A DNA stretch of 64,000 nucleotides from Marinimicrococcus sp033875255 (lineage in GTDB: Bacteria > Pseudomonadota > Alphaproteobacteria > Geminicoccales > Geminicoccaceae): assembly GCA_033875255.1 (NCBI GenBank), contig JAWZSN010000011.1, positions 96,722 to 160,721 on the forward strand. Reading direction: 5' to 3'. Made by a program: the position numbers and the translations under genes. This document shows positions 26,653-34,712 of this stretch, piece by piece. Below the pieces are notes generated by a model. It made no database searches. It saw only the letters and a list, made by a program, of their open reading frames with translations, and had not been told where the DNA came from. Within the stretch, counting starts at the first letter, position 1. Each line of letters begins with the position of its first letter.

Positions 26653-28095
26653 TCACAGGCAAGGCGCGGGCTTCCAGTCGGCATGGCCGCGCCCCTCATG
26701 GCAGCGGGTCTGCTCGCCGGCCCACAGGGGATGGTAGCCGGTCGCGGCCTTCTCGAGTTCGACGGCCACGCGCAGGCCGGCGATCGAATCGTCCATCACG
26801 TTGTCGATGGTGATCTCGAGGAGCAGGCGGGCGCCTTCCTCGGCGAGGATACGATAGCCGACATCCTCCAGGCCGACCTCGTCGCCAGCGAGAACAGCCA
26901 CCGCCTCGTCGATGCTGGCGAAGCTCGATGGCAGGCCGCGATCCGACGGTGTGAACGAGAGCCAGCGGTCGCGCTCGACGCCGCCCGTAGCGTCATCCTG
27001 CACGATCTGCCACCAGCGGGCGACCGGCGCTGGCGAGGTCGGCGGCCTGCCGATCCAGACCAGCAGGTCGGAGCGGGCAAGGGCGACGCGGGCCGGGCCT
27101 TGCCGGATGATGACTGCCGTCGTGTCGACCGGATGGCCGGAGGCCAGAGCGACCAGCACTGTATCTCGGAAGTTGCCGGCCACGAGATCGTCCCGGCCGG
27201 CAGCGTCCAGCGCGCAGGACTCCTCTGCGGGGCCGGCCGTCTGGCAGAGCGTGGTCTCCACCGGAATGCCGGGAGCGGCAGCGTTGCGCCAGAAGCGAAC
27301 GGAGCCGCCATGGTCTCCGGACACGAGGTCGCCCGACGCCGTGAAGGCCAGCGAGGCGATGTCAGCCCCGTGGCCTTCGAGAAGGCCCGCCTCGCGCACC
27401 TCCTGCCCATCGAAGGCGAACAGGCGCACCACCGTCGGCCGCTCGTCCGGCATCGCACCGCCGCTGGCGTTCATGTCGGCAAGGGCGATGCGCGCCCCGT
27501 CTGCAGACAGGGCGATGACCTCCACCGGCCGGTCGAGGAGGGGATGAAAGTGCCATGTGGAGCCTGACCTGACCGCAAGCGCCGCACCTTCCGGGCCCGC
27601 CAGGGCAATCCGGCCACCGCCCGCCGAGACGGGGCCGCCCAGCCCGTCCAGCCGCTCGAGCACCATGCCGTCGCGAGCATCGCGGATGACCAGCTCGTGT
27701 CGGTCGAATGGCGTGTCGGCGCCACCGATACTGACCACCAGCTCGTCGGACGAGAGGAAGGCCAGCGCCGCCGGCGGGTCCTCCGTGCTCGCCCGCCACG
27801 AAACGCCGTCCATGTCGATCACCGAGAGCTCGCTCACGCCATCGCTGAGAGCGAGCCGTGACGTGTCCGGATGTGTTGCCGCCAGACGAGCCGGCCGGAA
27901 CGGCAGCTGCACCTCGGCGATCTGCTCGAGCATGACCGCGCCGGCGGCAGGCGCAGCCGACAAGGCGATAACAGCCAGGATGAGGCAGAGCCGACCACGT
28001 ATCCTGCGGCCCCGGCCCTTTGCGCCCTGTTGGCGCGGGCATGGGCGCAGCGGCGGTCGGCGCCGGGAAGCGGGGTTGGCAGCATCAGCCCTCAT
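26653..28095 (-). CDS. WD40-like beta-propeller protein with membrane anchor, function unknown
   Basis: The 480-residue protein has a basic N-terminus (~35 residues), one hydrophobic helix (LCLILAVIALSAAPAAGAV) acting as signal or anchor, then six or seven weak WD40-like repeats (for example SLAFTASGDLVSGDHGGSVR; VIALSADGARIALADMNASG), and a ~100-residue C-terminal domain ending in a cysteine pair (TRCHEGRGHADWKPAPC). The propeller should be periplasmic. Its start overlaps the stop of the upstream membrane protein as ATGA, so the two are translated together. I do not recognise the full-length family. Confidence 0.75.
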   Translation of the reverse strand: MRADAANPASRRRPPLRPCPRQQGAKGRGRRIRGRLCLILAVIALSAAPAAGAVMLEQIAEVQLPFRPARLAATHPDTSRLALSDGVSELSVIDMDGVSWRASTEDPPAALAFLSSDELVVSIGGADTPFDRHELVIRDARDGMVLERLDGLGGPVSAGGGRIALAGPEGAALAVRSGSTWHFHPLLDRPVEVIALSADGARIALADMNASGGAMPDERPTVVRLFAFDGQEVREAGLLEGHGADIASLAFTASGDLVSGDHGGSVRFWRNAAAPGIPVETTLCQTAGPAEESCALDAAGRDDLVAGNFRDTVLVALASGHPVDTTAVIIRQGPARVALARSDLLVWIGRPPTSPAPVARWWQIVQDDATGGVERDRWLSFTPSDRGLPSSFASIDEAVAVLAGDEVGLEDVGYRILAEEGARLLLEITIDNVMDDSIAGLRVAVELEKAATGYHPLWAGEQTRCHEGRGHADWKPAPCL

Positions 28096-29078
28096 GAGGC
28101 CTGCACCGCCCCGCTACCGTTCCCCGTCCGCGTCGGGCCGGCGGCCGCGGCGCGCTCCTTGAGCGCCTGGAACTTGCTCGACATCTGGCCGAGCCGTGCC
28201 TCCCAGGCAGGGTCGGGCGACTGGCCCTCGATGGTCCTGAAATAGACCTGCATCAAACAGGCGATGGCGAAAGGCTCGAGAAGGGCCGCCTTGACGCTCC
28301 AGGCCAAGAGCAGCGCGAATACGAGACCGCCGGCGGACCATGTGCCGGGGATGAGGTAGACGACGAGTGCTGCCGGCGCCAGCATCACGAGGAAAACGGC
28401 AAATGACAGGCCGTAGACGATGACCGCCAGCCAGGCGGCGTTCTTCAGCATGACCTTGTAGTTCTGCCCGTAGAGGACGAGCGCCGTTTTCGCGGCCCCC
28501 CAGGGATCGGCCGACCGCGTCCTGAAGGCGTGAGCCAGGATAACCTCGTCCACGAAGCCCACGGCTATTCGCAGGAACGCATGCAGGATGCCCGCCAGTT
28601 GGGCGACTCCCGGTAGCGGCAGCACCGAGAGCACACCGCGCACCAGCCCGGTGATCGCCGCGAGCACGCCCTTGACGAGCTGGTCGATGGCGAAGAGGGC
28701 GCTCGACTGGGCGAAGCGTTCGGTGACGACGGCGCGCGCATGGGCGATCTGCGAGCGCCCATGCGGCATCGGCTTGCCCTCGAGAAGCTCGACCAGCACG
28801 GCGATATGCCCCGCCTTCACGAGATAGAGAACATACTCGCGCAGCCAGTACATGACGGCACCGGTAATGCCGAAGCCGATCAGGCCGCCCCAAAAGGTCG
28901 AGGCGGCACGAAAGCCGTCATCCCCGAAGCCGCCGACGCCCCAGCCCACCCCGGCGCCCACACCGGTGACCAGGATGTAGGCAAGCGTGATACCGAAATA
29001 GACCGCCATCCGCAGCAGCACGAACGGCGATGTTTTGATCATCAGGCCAAGGGCATGGCCAAGCTCGAAGTTCCACAT
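28092..29078 (-). CDS. Polytopic membrane protein coupled to the WD40 gene
   Basis: A 328-residue protein with five or six membrane helices, several glycine-rich (YILVTGVGAGVGWGVGGFGD; WGGLIGFGITGAVMYWL), a central amphipathic stretch (QLVKGVLAAITGLVRGVL) and a cytoplasmic C-terminal helix (EARLGQMSSKFQALKERAAA). No transporter, enzyme or sensor motif is recognised. It is the first gene of a two-gene operon with the WD40 protein (4-bp overlap), and its upstream region carries two palindromes. Together they may form a membrane complex with a periplasmic propeller (inference). Confidence 0.75.
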   Translation of the reverse strand: MWNFELGHALGLMIKTSPFVLLRMAVYFGITLAYILVTGVGAGVGWGVGGFGDDGFRAASTFWGGLIGFGITGAVMYWLREYVLYLVKAGHIAVLVELLEGKPMPHGRSQIAHARAVVTERFAQSSALFAIDQLVKGVLAAITGLVRGVLSVLPLPGVAQLAGILHAFLRIAVGFVDEVILAHAFRTRSADPWGAAKTALVLYGQNYKVMLKNAAWLAVIVYGLSFAVFLVMLAPAALVVYLIPGTWSAGGLVFALLLAWSVKAALLEPFAIACLMQVYFRTIEGQSPDPAWEARLGQMSSKFQALKERAAAAGPTRTGNGSGAVQAS

Positions 29079-29143
29079 GCCATTTCCAGATCGGGGAAGC
29101 CGGTGCCAGGCGATATGACGCGGATCGCACAGAGGCGCTCGAA

Positions 29144-29197
29144 ATTCACCTTTTGCAGGTGAATGCTCGAAACTTTAAAAACTCCAAGTTTCTCGAG
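29144..29197 (-). promoter_or_regulatory. Palindrome cluster upstream of the membrane/WD40 operon
   Basis: ATTCACCT (29144-29151) and AGGTGAAT (29157-29164) are a perfect 8-bp inverted repeat with a 5-nt loop, flanked on both sides by GCTCGAA. Next to it CTCGAAACTT (29166-29175) and AAGTTTCTCGAG (29186-29197) form a second, near-perfect pair. The cluster is 65-120 bp before the start of the membrane gene and unusually AT-rich for this genome. Operator or small-RNA hairpins are both possible. Confidence 0.5.
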
Positions 29198-29258
29198 CTT
29201 GGCCAGCAGGGGCGACGCAAGTCAAGCCGTCGGCGGCCGCCGGGCAGGTCACGACCCG

Positions 29259-29440
29259 TGCAAGGCGCTGCGCGCGGTTTTTTTCTTTTCCGGTCGGCTG
29301 GGAGCTGTGCCTGTCTGCTGTGTCTTCAGCATTGCTGGCGATGCTGCTCGGATCACGCCTGCCGCCAGAGCGACGCCCTCCGCCGGACGCCGCTAGGCAA
29401 CCCCAAGGAAAAGAAAGTCGGGCCGCGCGCAGCGCCTTGC
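29259..29440. repeat. MITE-like intergenic repeat (copy B), 182 bp
   Basis: The two ends are perfect 18-bp inverted repeats: GCAAGGCGCTGCGCGCGG (29259-29276) and its complement (29423-29440). Inside the left end is a T7 run and CTTTTCCGG; inside the right end AAGGAAAAGAAAG. No target duplication is evident. The gap 29079-29645 holds this element, the palindrome cluster and otherwise no gene. It may also terminate transcription in both directions. Confidence 0.75.
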
Positions 29441-29645
29441 GCAGGCTCCACCCCCGCAGCGCTGCCCTAGCCGCGGCCATCGACCACAGCCTCGGGCCAG
29501 CTTGCGTCATTCACCCACCGCAGCCCTTCGACCTGATGGGAAGGAAGCCGCTGCAACGCCGGCCCACGACCTGACGGAACAAATGGGTGTCTCGCGGGAG
29601 GCATTTGTGGTGCGCACGGGCGCGGCACGAAAGAGAAGGTCAGCC

Positions 29646-30581
29646 TCACCCACGCTCGCGAGCAGCGGCGCGCCCCAGCCAGGCGGCACCGCGCACCCCG
29701 GAGCTGTCGCCATGACGGGCCTGCAGGAGAGGGGTTCGCATCGTGTCGGAAAACAGCCAGCGAGCGATCCGTACGGGCACCCGCTCGTAGAGGCGGGCGA
29801 TGTTGCTGATCCCGCCGCCCAGCACCACGGCGTGGGGGTCGAGAACGTTCATGACGGTGGCAAGGCCGCGCGCGAGGCGGTCCTCGTAGAGCTCCAGTGT
29901 CGTGGTGGCGGCGGGATCGCCGGCAAGCGCCGCGTCTGCCAGAAGATGCGCCTCGCGCTCCACGCCGGTGCGTCGGCGGTGCTCGGCAGCAAGACCGGGG
30001 CCGCTCAGCCAGGTCTCGATACAGCCCTCCTTGCCGCAATAGCAGGCCGGGCCGGGAAGCTCCCCCGCAGCAGGCCAGGGGAGCGGGTTGTGGCCCCACT
30101 CGCCGGTGATGGCATTGGGACCCTGCAGCAGGCGTCCGTGGGCGACGATGCCGCCACCGACCCCGGTGCCGAGAATCACCGCGAAGACCACAGGCTTGCC
30201 CGCAGCAGCACCGTCGGTCGCCTCGGAAAGTGCCAGACAGTCGGCATCGTTGGCGGCCGCCACCGGGCGCTCCAGCACGACCTCCAGGTCCCGGTCGAGG
30301 GCGCGCCCGTTGAGCCAGGTGGCATTCGCGTTGCGCAGCCGGCCGCTGGCCGGCGAGAGGGCGCCCGGATGGCCGACGCCAACGGTGGCATGCCGCCCCA
30401 GCTCCCGTTCGGCCTCGTGCACCAGCGCCGCGATGGCCTCGAGCGTGCGCTCGTAGGAGCCGCGCGGCGTCGGCCGCCGGCGCCGCAGCAGCTCGCGGCC
30501 CCCCTCGTCCAGCGCCAGGACCTCGATCTTGGTGCCGCCCAGATCGACGCCGATCGCAAGGCTGCTGTCCGCCAACGTCAT
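29646..30581 (-). CDS. ROK-family sugar kinase (fructokinase/NagK type)
   Basis: A 311-residue kinase: ATP-binding IGVDLGGTKIEVLALDE (residues 10-26), NDADCLALSE with the catalytic aspartate near 112-114, FAVILGTGVGGGIV, and the ROK zinc motif with His164 (GEWGHNPLPW), Cys180, Cys182 and Cys187 (CYCGKEGCIETWLSG). These features fit fructokinase (Mak) or N-acetylglucosamine kinase; lack of a DNA-binding domain excludes ROK repressors. The ATG at 30581 directly precedes the family start. It follows the OmpA-like gene by 37 bp on the same strand, but a functional link is not obvious. Confidence 0.9.
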   Translation of the reverse strand: MTLADSSLAIGVDLGGTKIEVLALDEGGRELLRRRRPTPRGSYERTLEAIAALVHEAERELGRHATVGVGHPGALSPASGRLRNANATWLNGRALDRDLEVVLERPVAAANDADCLALSEATDGAAAGKPVVFAVILGTGVGGGIVAHGRLLQGPNAITGEWGHNPLPWPAAGELPGPACYCGKEGCIETWLSGPGLAAEHRRRTGVEREAHLLADAALAGDPAATTTLELYEDRLARGLATVMNVLDPHAVVLGGGISNIARLYERVPVRIARWLFSDTMRTPLLQARHGDSSGVRGAAWLGRAAARERG

Positions 30582-30618
30582 CCGCTCCCCCCGATGAGCC
30601 GAAGGAACCCCAGCGCCG

Positions 30619-32001
30619 TCAGGAGCCGCCCGCCGGTGCCGCCATCGCAGCCTGCTGGCGCCTCGTCAGCAGGACCTGCCGGCCCGGGTCATTGTCGCGG
30701 TAGGCGATGGCGATGTCGAGACTGCGGGCCCCGCCATGCTCGCGAAGCCATTCGGCGACACGCCCCGCGCGCCGCTCGGCGAGCCAGCGATTGTAGGCGA
30801 GCGCCTTCTCGACACCCGCACCGGGAACGTCGGCCGGACCGATACTGGCGAGCAGCTCCAGCGCGACCGGCCCCTCGGCCGGCAGAGCCTCGAGGAAACC
30901 CTCGAGCACCGCTTCTCCGTCCGTGCCGAAGAAGCTGCTATTGACCGCAAAGACCACGGCCGTGCCGGCGGCGGGAAGATCGGTCGGCAGCCCGGCCGCT
31001 GCAGCATCCAGCGCCTCCACCAGTTCCTCTGCCGGCTCTCCTGACGCCGCCCCGGGCATGGTCTGCTCTGCGGCGTCCGGCACCACGCGGCCAAGCAGTG
31101 CCGTCGACGGGGCGCTCTCCCCTTGGATCGTCTCGTCCGCTGCCACCGGCACGTCGGCGCCTGCATTCCCGGCCGGCGCCACGGCGGCCGTCCCGGAGGA
31201 AGGTGGCGGGGACGGAGGAGTGCCGACCGCGGTGCTAGCGGCCGTCGCCGCGGCGTCGCCCTGCTCGCTCCCCGCCGGCGCGGGGGCAGTGCTGCCAGCG
31301 ACCGCCGCCTCTGCGGCGACCGGCTCTTCGGCCCCGACATAGTCGGGCTCCGGCATCCTGGACGCTTCCGGCAGGGCCGGGTCGGGCTGCGGCGGCACTG
31401 CTCGTGGCGCGGGTCCGGCCAGCGTGGCCTCTGCGGAGACGGCGGCCGGGGGTGGTGGCGCAGGCGTTGCGGGCTCCGCAGACACCGGCTTCGCCGCGGC
31501 TTCCATGGCCGTGCCGCTGCAATCGATGCCCGGAGGACGGGCGATCAGCCACAGGGTGGCCCGAGACTCCTTGCGGGAGAACTGCCAATCCCATGCGGTC
31601 GCCACCGCGTCGTCGGGCAAGCCCTGCGCCAGGAGGGCGGCGCGCACCGCCTCGGCACGGGCCCTCGCCAGCCGGTGCGCCGCCAGCGGCGGCCCCTCGG
31701 CCTCCTCGCCGGGCACCGCGTGGCCGATCACCTGGGCAGTCAAAAAACAGTCGTCGGCAAGCTCGGCCGCCACGGCGGCGAGCTCGGCCGCGACCGGCAG
31801 GGCAGGCTGTGCAGCACCTTGCGCGAACGGCACCTCGAGGAGGCGCATCAAGGCCATCCGGCCGTCCTTGAGGACGATCGGGCCGGGCGCGGCCATGGCC
31901 TGGCCGATGCCTTTCATGCTGGCAGCACCCGCCGCCGGCGGGCAGAGGGCCGTGGCGAGGAGCAGGCAGGCGAGGCGCCAGGACAGCGAATAGAGAAGCA
32001 C
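30619..32001 (-). CDS. Secreted protein with two OmpA-like domains and Ala/Pro linker
   Basis: The 460-residue protein has a signal peptide (LACLLLATALCPPAAGAA), an N-terminal OmpA-like domain (residues ~50-155: AQVIGHAVPGEEAEGPPLAA then HRLARARAEAVRAALLAQGL), a ~170-residue Ala/Pro/Glu-rich linker, and a second OmpA-like domain (~340-450: VVFAVNSSFFGTDGEAVLEG; YNRWLAERRAGRVAEWLREH). The usual peptidoglycan-binding NxxLSxxRAxxV residues are only partly kept. It probably sits in the periplasm. The GTG at 32001 opens the signal peptide. A CtrA-like box lies ~60 bp upstream. Confidence 0.75.
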   Translation of the reverse strand: MLLYSLSWRLACLLLATALCPPAAGAASMKGIGQAMAAPGPIVLKDGRMALMRLLEVPFAQGAAQPALPVAAELAAVAAELADDCFLTAQVIGHAVPGEEAEGPPLAAHRLARARAEAVRAALLAQGLPDDAVATAWDWQFSRKESRATLWLIARPPGIDCSGTAMEAAAKPVSAEPATPAPPPPAAVSAEATLAGPAPRAVPPQPDPALPEASRMPEPDYVGAEEPVAAEAAVAGSTAPAPAGSEQGDAAATAASTAVGTPPSPPPSSGTAAVAPAGNAGADVPVAADETIQGESAPSTALLGRVVPDAAEQTMPGAASGEPAEELVEALDAAAAGLPTDLPAAGTAVVFAVNSSFFGTDGEAVLEGFLEALPAEGPVALELLASIGPADVPGAGVEKALAYNRWLAERRAGRVAEWLREHGGARSLDIAIAYRDNDPGRQVLLTRRQQAAMAAPAGGS

Positions 32002-32061
32002 GCCGATCCTCCAGACGATACGGGACCGGTCTGGCCCCCTGCCCTTCTTACAGACGCCTGG

Positions 32062-32077
32062 TTAAGATTCTCCTAAC
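32062..32077 (-). promoter_or_regulatory. CtrA-like box upstream of the OmpA-like gene
   Basis: TTAA-GATTCTC-CTAAC (plus strand), which reads GTTAG-N7-TTAACC on the minus strand. Both readings match TTAA-N7-TTAAC with one mismatch. It is 61 bp before the GTG start. Inference from motif and spacing. Confidence 0.35.
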
Positions 32078-32104
32078 GGCCCCCCGCCAATGTCCGCATA
32101 CAAC

Positions 32105-32134
32105 AAAGGCCCGCGCCGGCGGGCGCGAGCCTTT
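32105..32134 (-). terminator. Terminator of rpmG
   Basis: AAAGGCCCGCGCC (32105-32117) pairs with GGCGCGAGCCTTT (32122-32134) except one internal C/A mismatch. On the minus strand the stem is followed by CCTTTGTTGT, so it works as an intrinsic terminator 50 bp after the rpmG stop. Confidence 0.6.
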
Positions 32135-32183
32135 CTCGCCAGGTCCGGGGACGGCCCCACATGGAGCCGTCCGTCGCCCCCGA

Positions 32184-32351
32184 TCACTTGATCTTCGCTT
32201 CCTTGAACTCGACGTGCTTGCGCACCTTCGGGTCGTACTTGCGGAAGCTGAGCTTCTCGGTGCTGCTCCGGGTGTTCTTCTTCGTGGTATAGAAGAAGCC
32301 GGTGTCAGCCGTGCTCACGAGCTTGATGAGAGTGGTCGCGGCCTTGGCCAT
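32184..32351 (-). CDS. rpmG: 50S ribosomal protein L33
   Basis: The 55-residue protein reads MAKAATTLIKLVSTADTGFF, then YTTKKNTRSSTEKLSFRKYD and a lysine-rich end: a textbook L33 of the cysteine-free (zinc-independent) type. The ATG at 32351 is the conserved family start; the frame is open 17 codons further but without similarity. It has its own promoter and terminator, 92 bp downstream of rnr. Confidence 0.98.
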   Translation of the reverse strand: MAKAATTLIKLVSTADTGFFYTTKKNTRSSTEKLSFRKYDPKVRKHVEFKEAKIK

Positions 32352-32387
32352 CGGGGTCCTCGCTGCGGTCGGCAAAGTCGGTCGCGC

Positions 32388-32415
32388 AGCATATGGACGC
32401 AATGGCCGGAGTCAA
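32388..32415 (-). promoter_or_regulatory. Candidate rpmG promoter
   Basis: TTGACT (32415-32410), 16 bp, TATGCT (32393-32388) on the minus strand, with the ATG 37 bp downstream. Strong -35, fair -10. Inferred. Confidence 0.45.
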
Positions 32416-32442
32416 GCAAGCGCACTGTCGCGGCGGCGCCGC

Positions 32443-34704
32443 TCAGCGCCGCCGGCCGGGCCGTCCCGGCGGCCTGCCGCGCGACGCACCGCGCTTGCCG
32501 CCGCCGCGCTTCCACGACGAGCGGGCGAGCTCCGCTCCCTTGGCGCGCTGATGCTCGAGGATGCGGAACAGCAGGCTGCCGGTGAGCGCGTCGGCCTCGA
32601 CCAGCTCGACCAGCACCGCGTCGCCCAGCCCGAAGCTCTCGCCGGTGGCGCTGCCGACCAGCGCGTGGTGGCGCTCGTCGTGCAGGAAGTAATCGTCGCC
32701 CAGGCTCGAGGCCGGCACAAGGCCGTCGGCGCCGCTCTCATCGAGGTTCACGAACAGGCCGAAACGCTGCACCGAGGTCACCTTGCCCCGGAGCTGCGCG
32801 CCCACCTGCCGGGCCAGATGGAGGGCGATCAGCCGCTCGGTGGCGGCCCGCTCGGCCTCCATGGCACGGCGCTCGGCCTTGCTCAGCTGCGTGCCGAGCT
32901 CGAGCATGTCGTCGAGACTGGCTTCGCCCAGCCCGTCCTTGCCCAGCCCCAGCGTCCGGATCAGGGCGCGGTGCACCACCAGATCGCTGTAGCGGCGGAT
33001 CGGCGAGGTGAAATGCGCGTAGCGCTTCAGATGCAGGCCGAAATGGCCGATATTGCGCGGGCTGTAGACCGCCTGGGCCTGCGAGCGCAGGACGAAGCTG
33101 GCGATGGCCTCCTTGAGGCCGCTGTCGCGCACCCGCTCCAACAGCTCGGTGAACTCGCCGGGCTTCTTGCCGGTGCGGGTCCAGGGCACGCCGATCCGCT
33201 CGAGATAGTCGGCCAGCACCGCGAGCCGCGCCGGATCGGGCTTGTCGTGAATGCGGAACAGACCCGCCTGGGAGCGCTCCTCGAGCATGGTGGCGGCCGC
33301 CACGTTGGCGAGGATCATGAACTCCTCGATGAGCATGTGGGCGGCCAGCCGCTCGCGGCGCACGACGCCCTCGGGGAAGCCCTCACCGTCGAACACCACC
33401 TGCCGCTCCGGCAGGTCGAGCTCGATGGTGCCGCGCCGCCGCCGCGCCTCGGCCAGCACTGCATAGGCCGCGAAAAGCGGCTCCACGACTGCCTCGCGCA
33501 GCTCCGCCGCGAGACCGCCGCCAGGATTGCCGGCAGCACCCTCGTGGGCCTTTTGCACCTCGGTATAGGTAAGCCTGGCGCGCGAGCGCATCAGGCCGCG
33601 CTCGAAGCGGAAGTCCTTGAGCAGCCGGCCCTCGCGATCGATCCGCATGACCGCGGCAAGACAGGCGCGCTCCTCGTCGGGACGCAGCGAGCACAGGCCG
33701 TTGGAGAGCGCCTCGGGCAGCATGGGCAGAACGCGGTCGGGGAAATAGACCGAGTTGCCGCGCTCGCGGGCTTCCTTGTCGAGCGCCGTGCCGGGGCGGA
33801 CGTAATGGGCCACGTCGGCGATCGCCACGGTGATGACGAAACCGCCCGGATTGCCCGGATCCTCGTCGGCCGCGGCATGGACGGCATCATCGAAGTCGCG
33901 GGCGTCCTCGCCGTCGATGGTGACCAGCGGCAGCTGGCGCAGGTCGCGGCGGCGGCCGAGCTGCACCGGCCCTGCCGCTTCCGCCTCGGCGATCGCCGCC
34001 TCGGAAAAGCTGGTCGGCAGGCCTGCCTGGAAGGCGGCCGAGAGGCTGACGGCGGCGGGATCGTCGGAACGGCCGAGCCGCTCGAGCACCCGGGCGCGGG
34101 GCAGCGACAGCGGCCGGGGCGGGCTCACCGCGGCGCGCACCATGTCGCCGGCCACGGCGTCGCCCAGCTCGTCGGGGGCGATGCGGTACTCGAGCTTCGC
34201 GGCGCGGTCGGCCGGACGCAGCCGCATGCCGTCCTCGCCGGCCTCGAGCACACCCACCACCTCGCGCGGCAGGCGCGGCAGCAGCTTCATGGGCACGGCG
34301 TGGCGCGAGGCCGGTCCCGCCCGGCCCTCGAAGCGCACAAGAAGCCGGTCGCCCTCGCCCGGCGCCTGGCGTGGCAACGCGCCCGGCTCGACCAGCACGT
34401 CGATGTCCGGCAGGGCCTGGAAGCGGCAGTGCAGCACGCCGTCCTCGTCGACGCGCCGCACCTCGACCACGCCTACCCGCGGCAGCTCCTGGCGCTTCAT
34501 GGCGCGCTTGCCGCTGCGGCGCGGCGGCAGCAGGCCGTTCTCCTCGAGATCGCCCATGAGCCGCTTGAGGGCCGGCCGGTCGGCGTTGCGCAGGCCGAAG
34601 GCGCGGAGGATCTCGTTGGTGCGCGGGCGCTCGCCGCTCTCCGCCAGAAAGCGCAGCAGCTCGTCACGAGTCGGCAGGAGGGCGGCGTGCGGGCGGCGTG
34701 CCAT
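32443..34704 (-). CDS. rnr: Ribonuclease R
   Basis: A 753-residue 3'-5' exoribonuclease of the RNase II/R family. N-terminal winged helix (PTRDELLRFLAESGERPRT), cold-shock domains, then the RNB catalytic domain with DGEDARDFDDAVHA (metal-binding aspartates), YFPDRVLPMLPEALSNGLCS, HFTSPIRRYSDLVVHR, then the S1 domain (LRGKVTSVQRFGLFVNLDES) and a basic Gly/Arg tail (KRGGGKRGASRGRPPGRPGR) as in RNase R. It degrades structured RNA. It starts 8 bp after the topA stop, in one operon with topA and probably dprA. Confidence 0.96.
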   Translation of the reverse strand: MARRPHAALLPTRDELLRFLAESGERPRTNEILRAFGLRNADRPALKRLMGDLEENGLLPPRRSGKRAMKRQELPRVGVVEVRRVDEDGVLHCRFQALPDIDVLVEPGALPRQAPGEGDRLLVRFEGRAGPASRHAVPMKLLPRLPREVVGVLEAGEDGMRLRPADRAAKLEYRIAPDELGDAVAGDMVRAAVSPPRPLSLPRARVLERLGRSDDPAAVSLSAAFQAGLPTSFSEAAIAEAEAAGPVQLGRRRDLRQLPLVTIDGEDARDFDDAVHAAADEDPGNPGGFVITVAIADVAHYVRPGTALDKEARERGNSVYFPDRVLPMLPEALSNGLCSLRPDEERACLAAVMRIDREGRLLKDFRFERGLMRSRARLTYTEVQKAHEGAAGNPGGGLAAELREAVVEPLFAAYAVLAEARRRRGTIELDLPERQVVFDGEGFPEGVVRRERLAAHMLIEEFMILANVAAATMLEERSQAGLFRIHDKPDPARLAVLADYLERIGVPWTRTGKKPGEFTELLERVRDSGLKEAIASFVLRSQAQAVYSPRNIGHFGLHLKRYAHFTSPIRRYSDLVVHRALIRTLGLGKDGLGEASLDDMLELGTQLSKAERRAMEAERAATERLIALHLARQVGAQLRGKVTSVQRFGLFVNLDESGADGLVPASSLGDDYFLHDERHHALVGSATGESFGLGDAVLVELVEADALTGSLLFRILEHQRAKGAELARSSWKRGGGKRGASRGRPPGRPGRRR

Positions 34705-34712
34705 CCGCGGGC

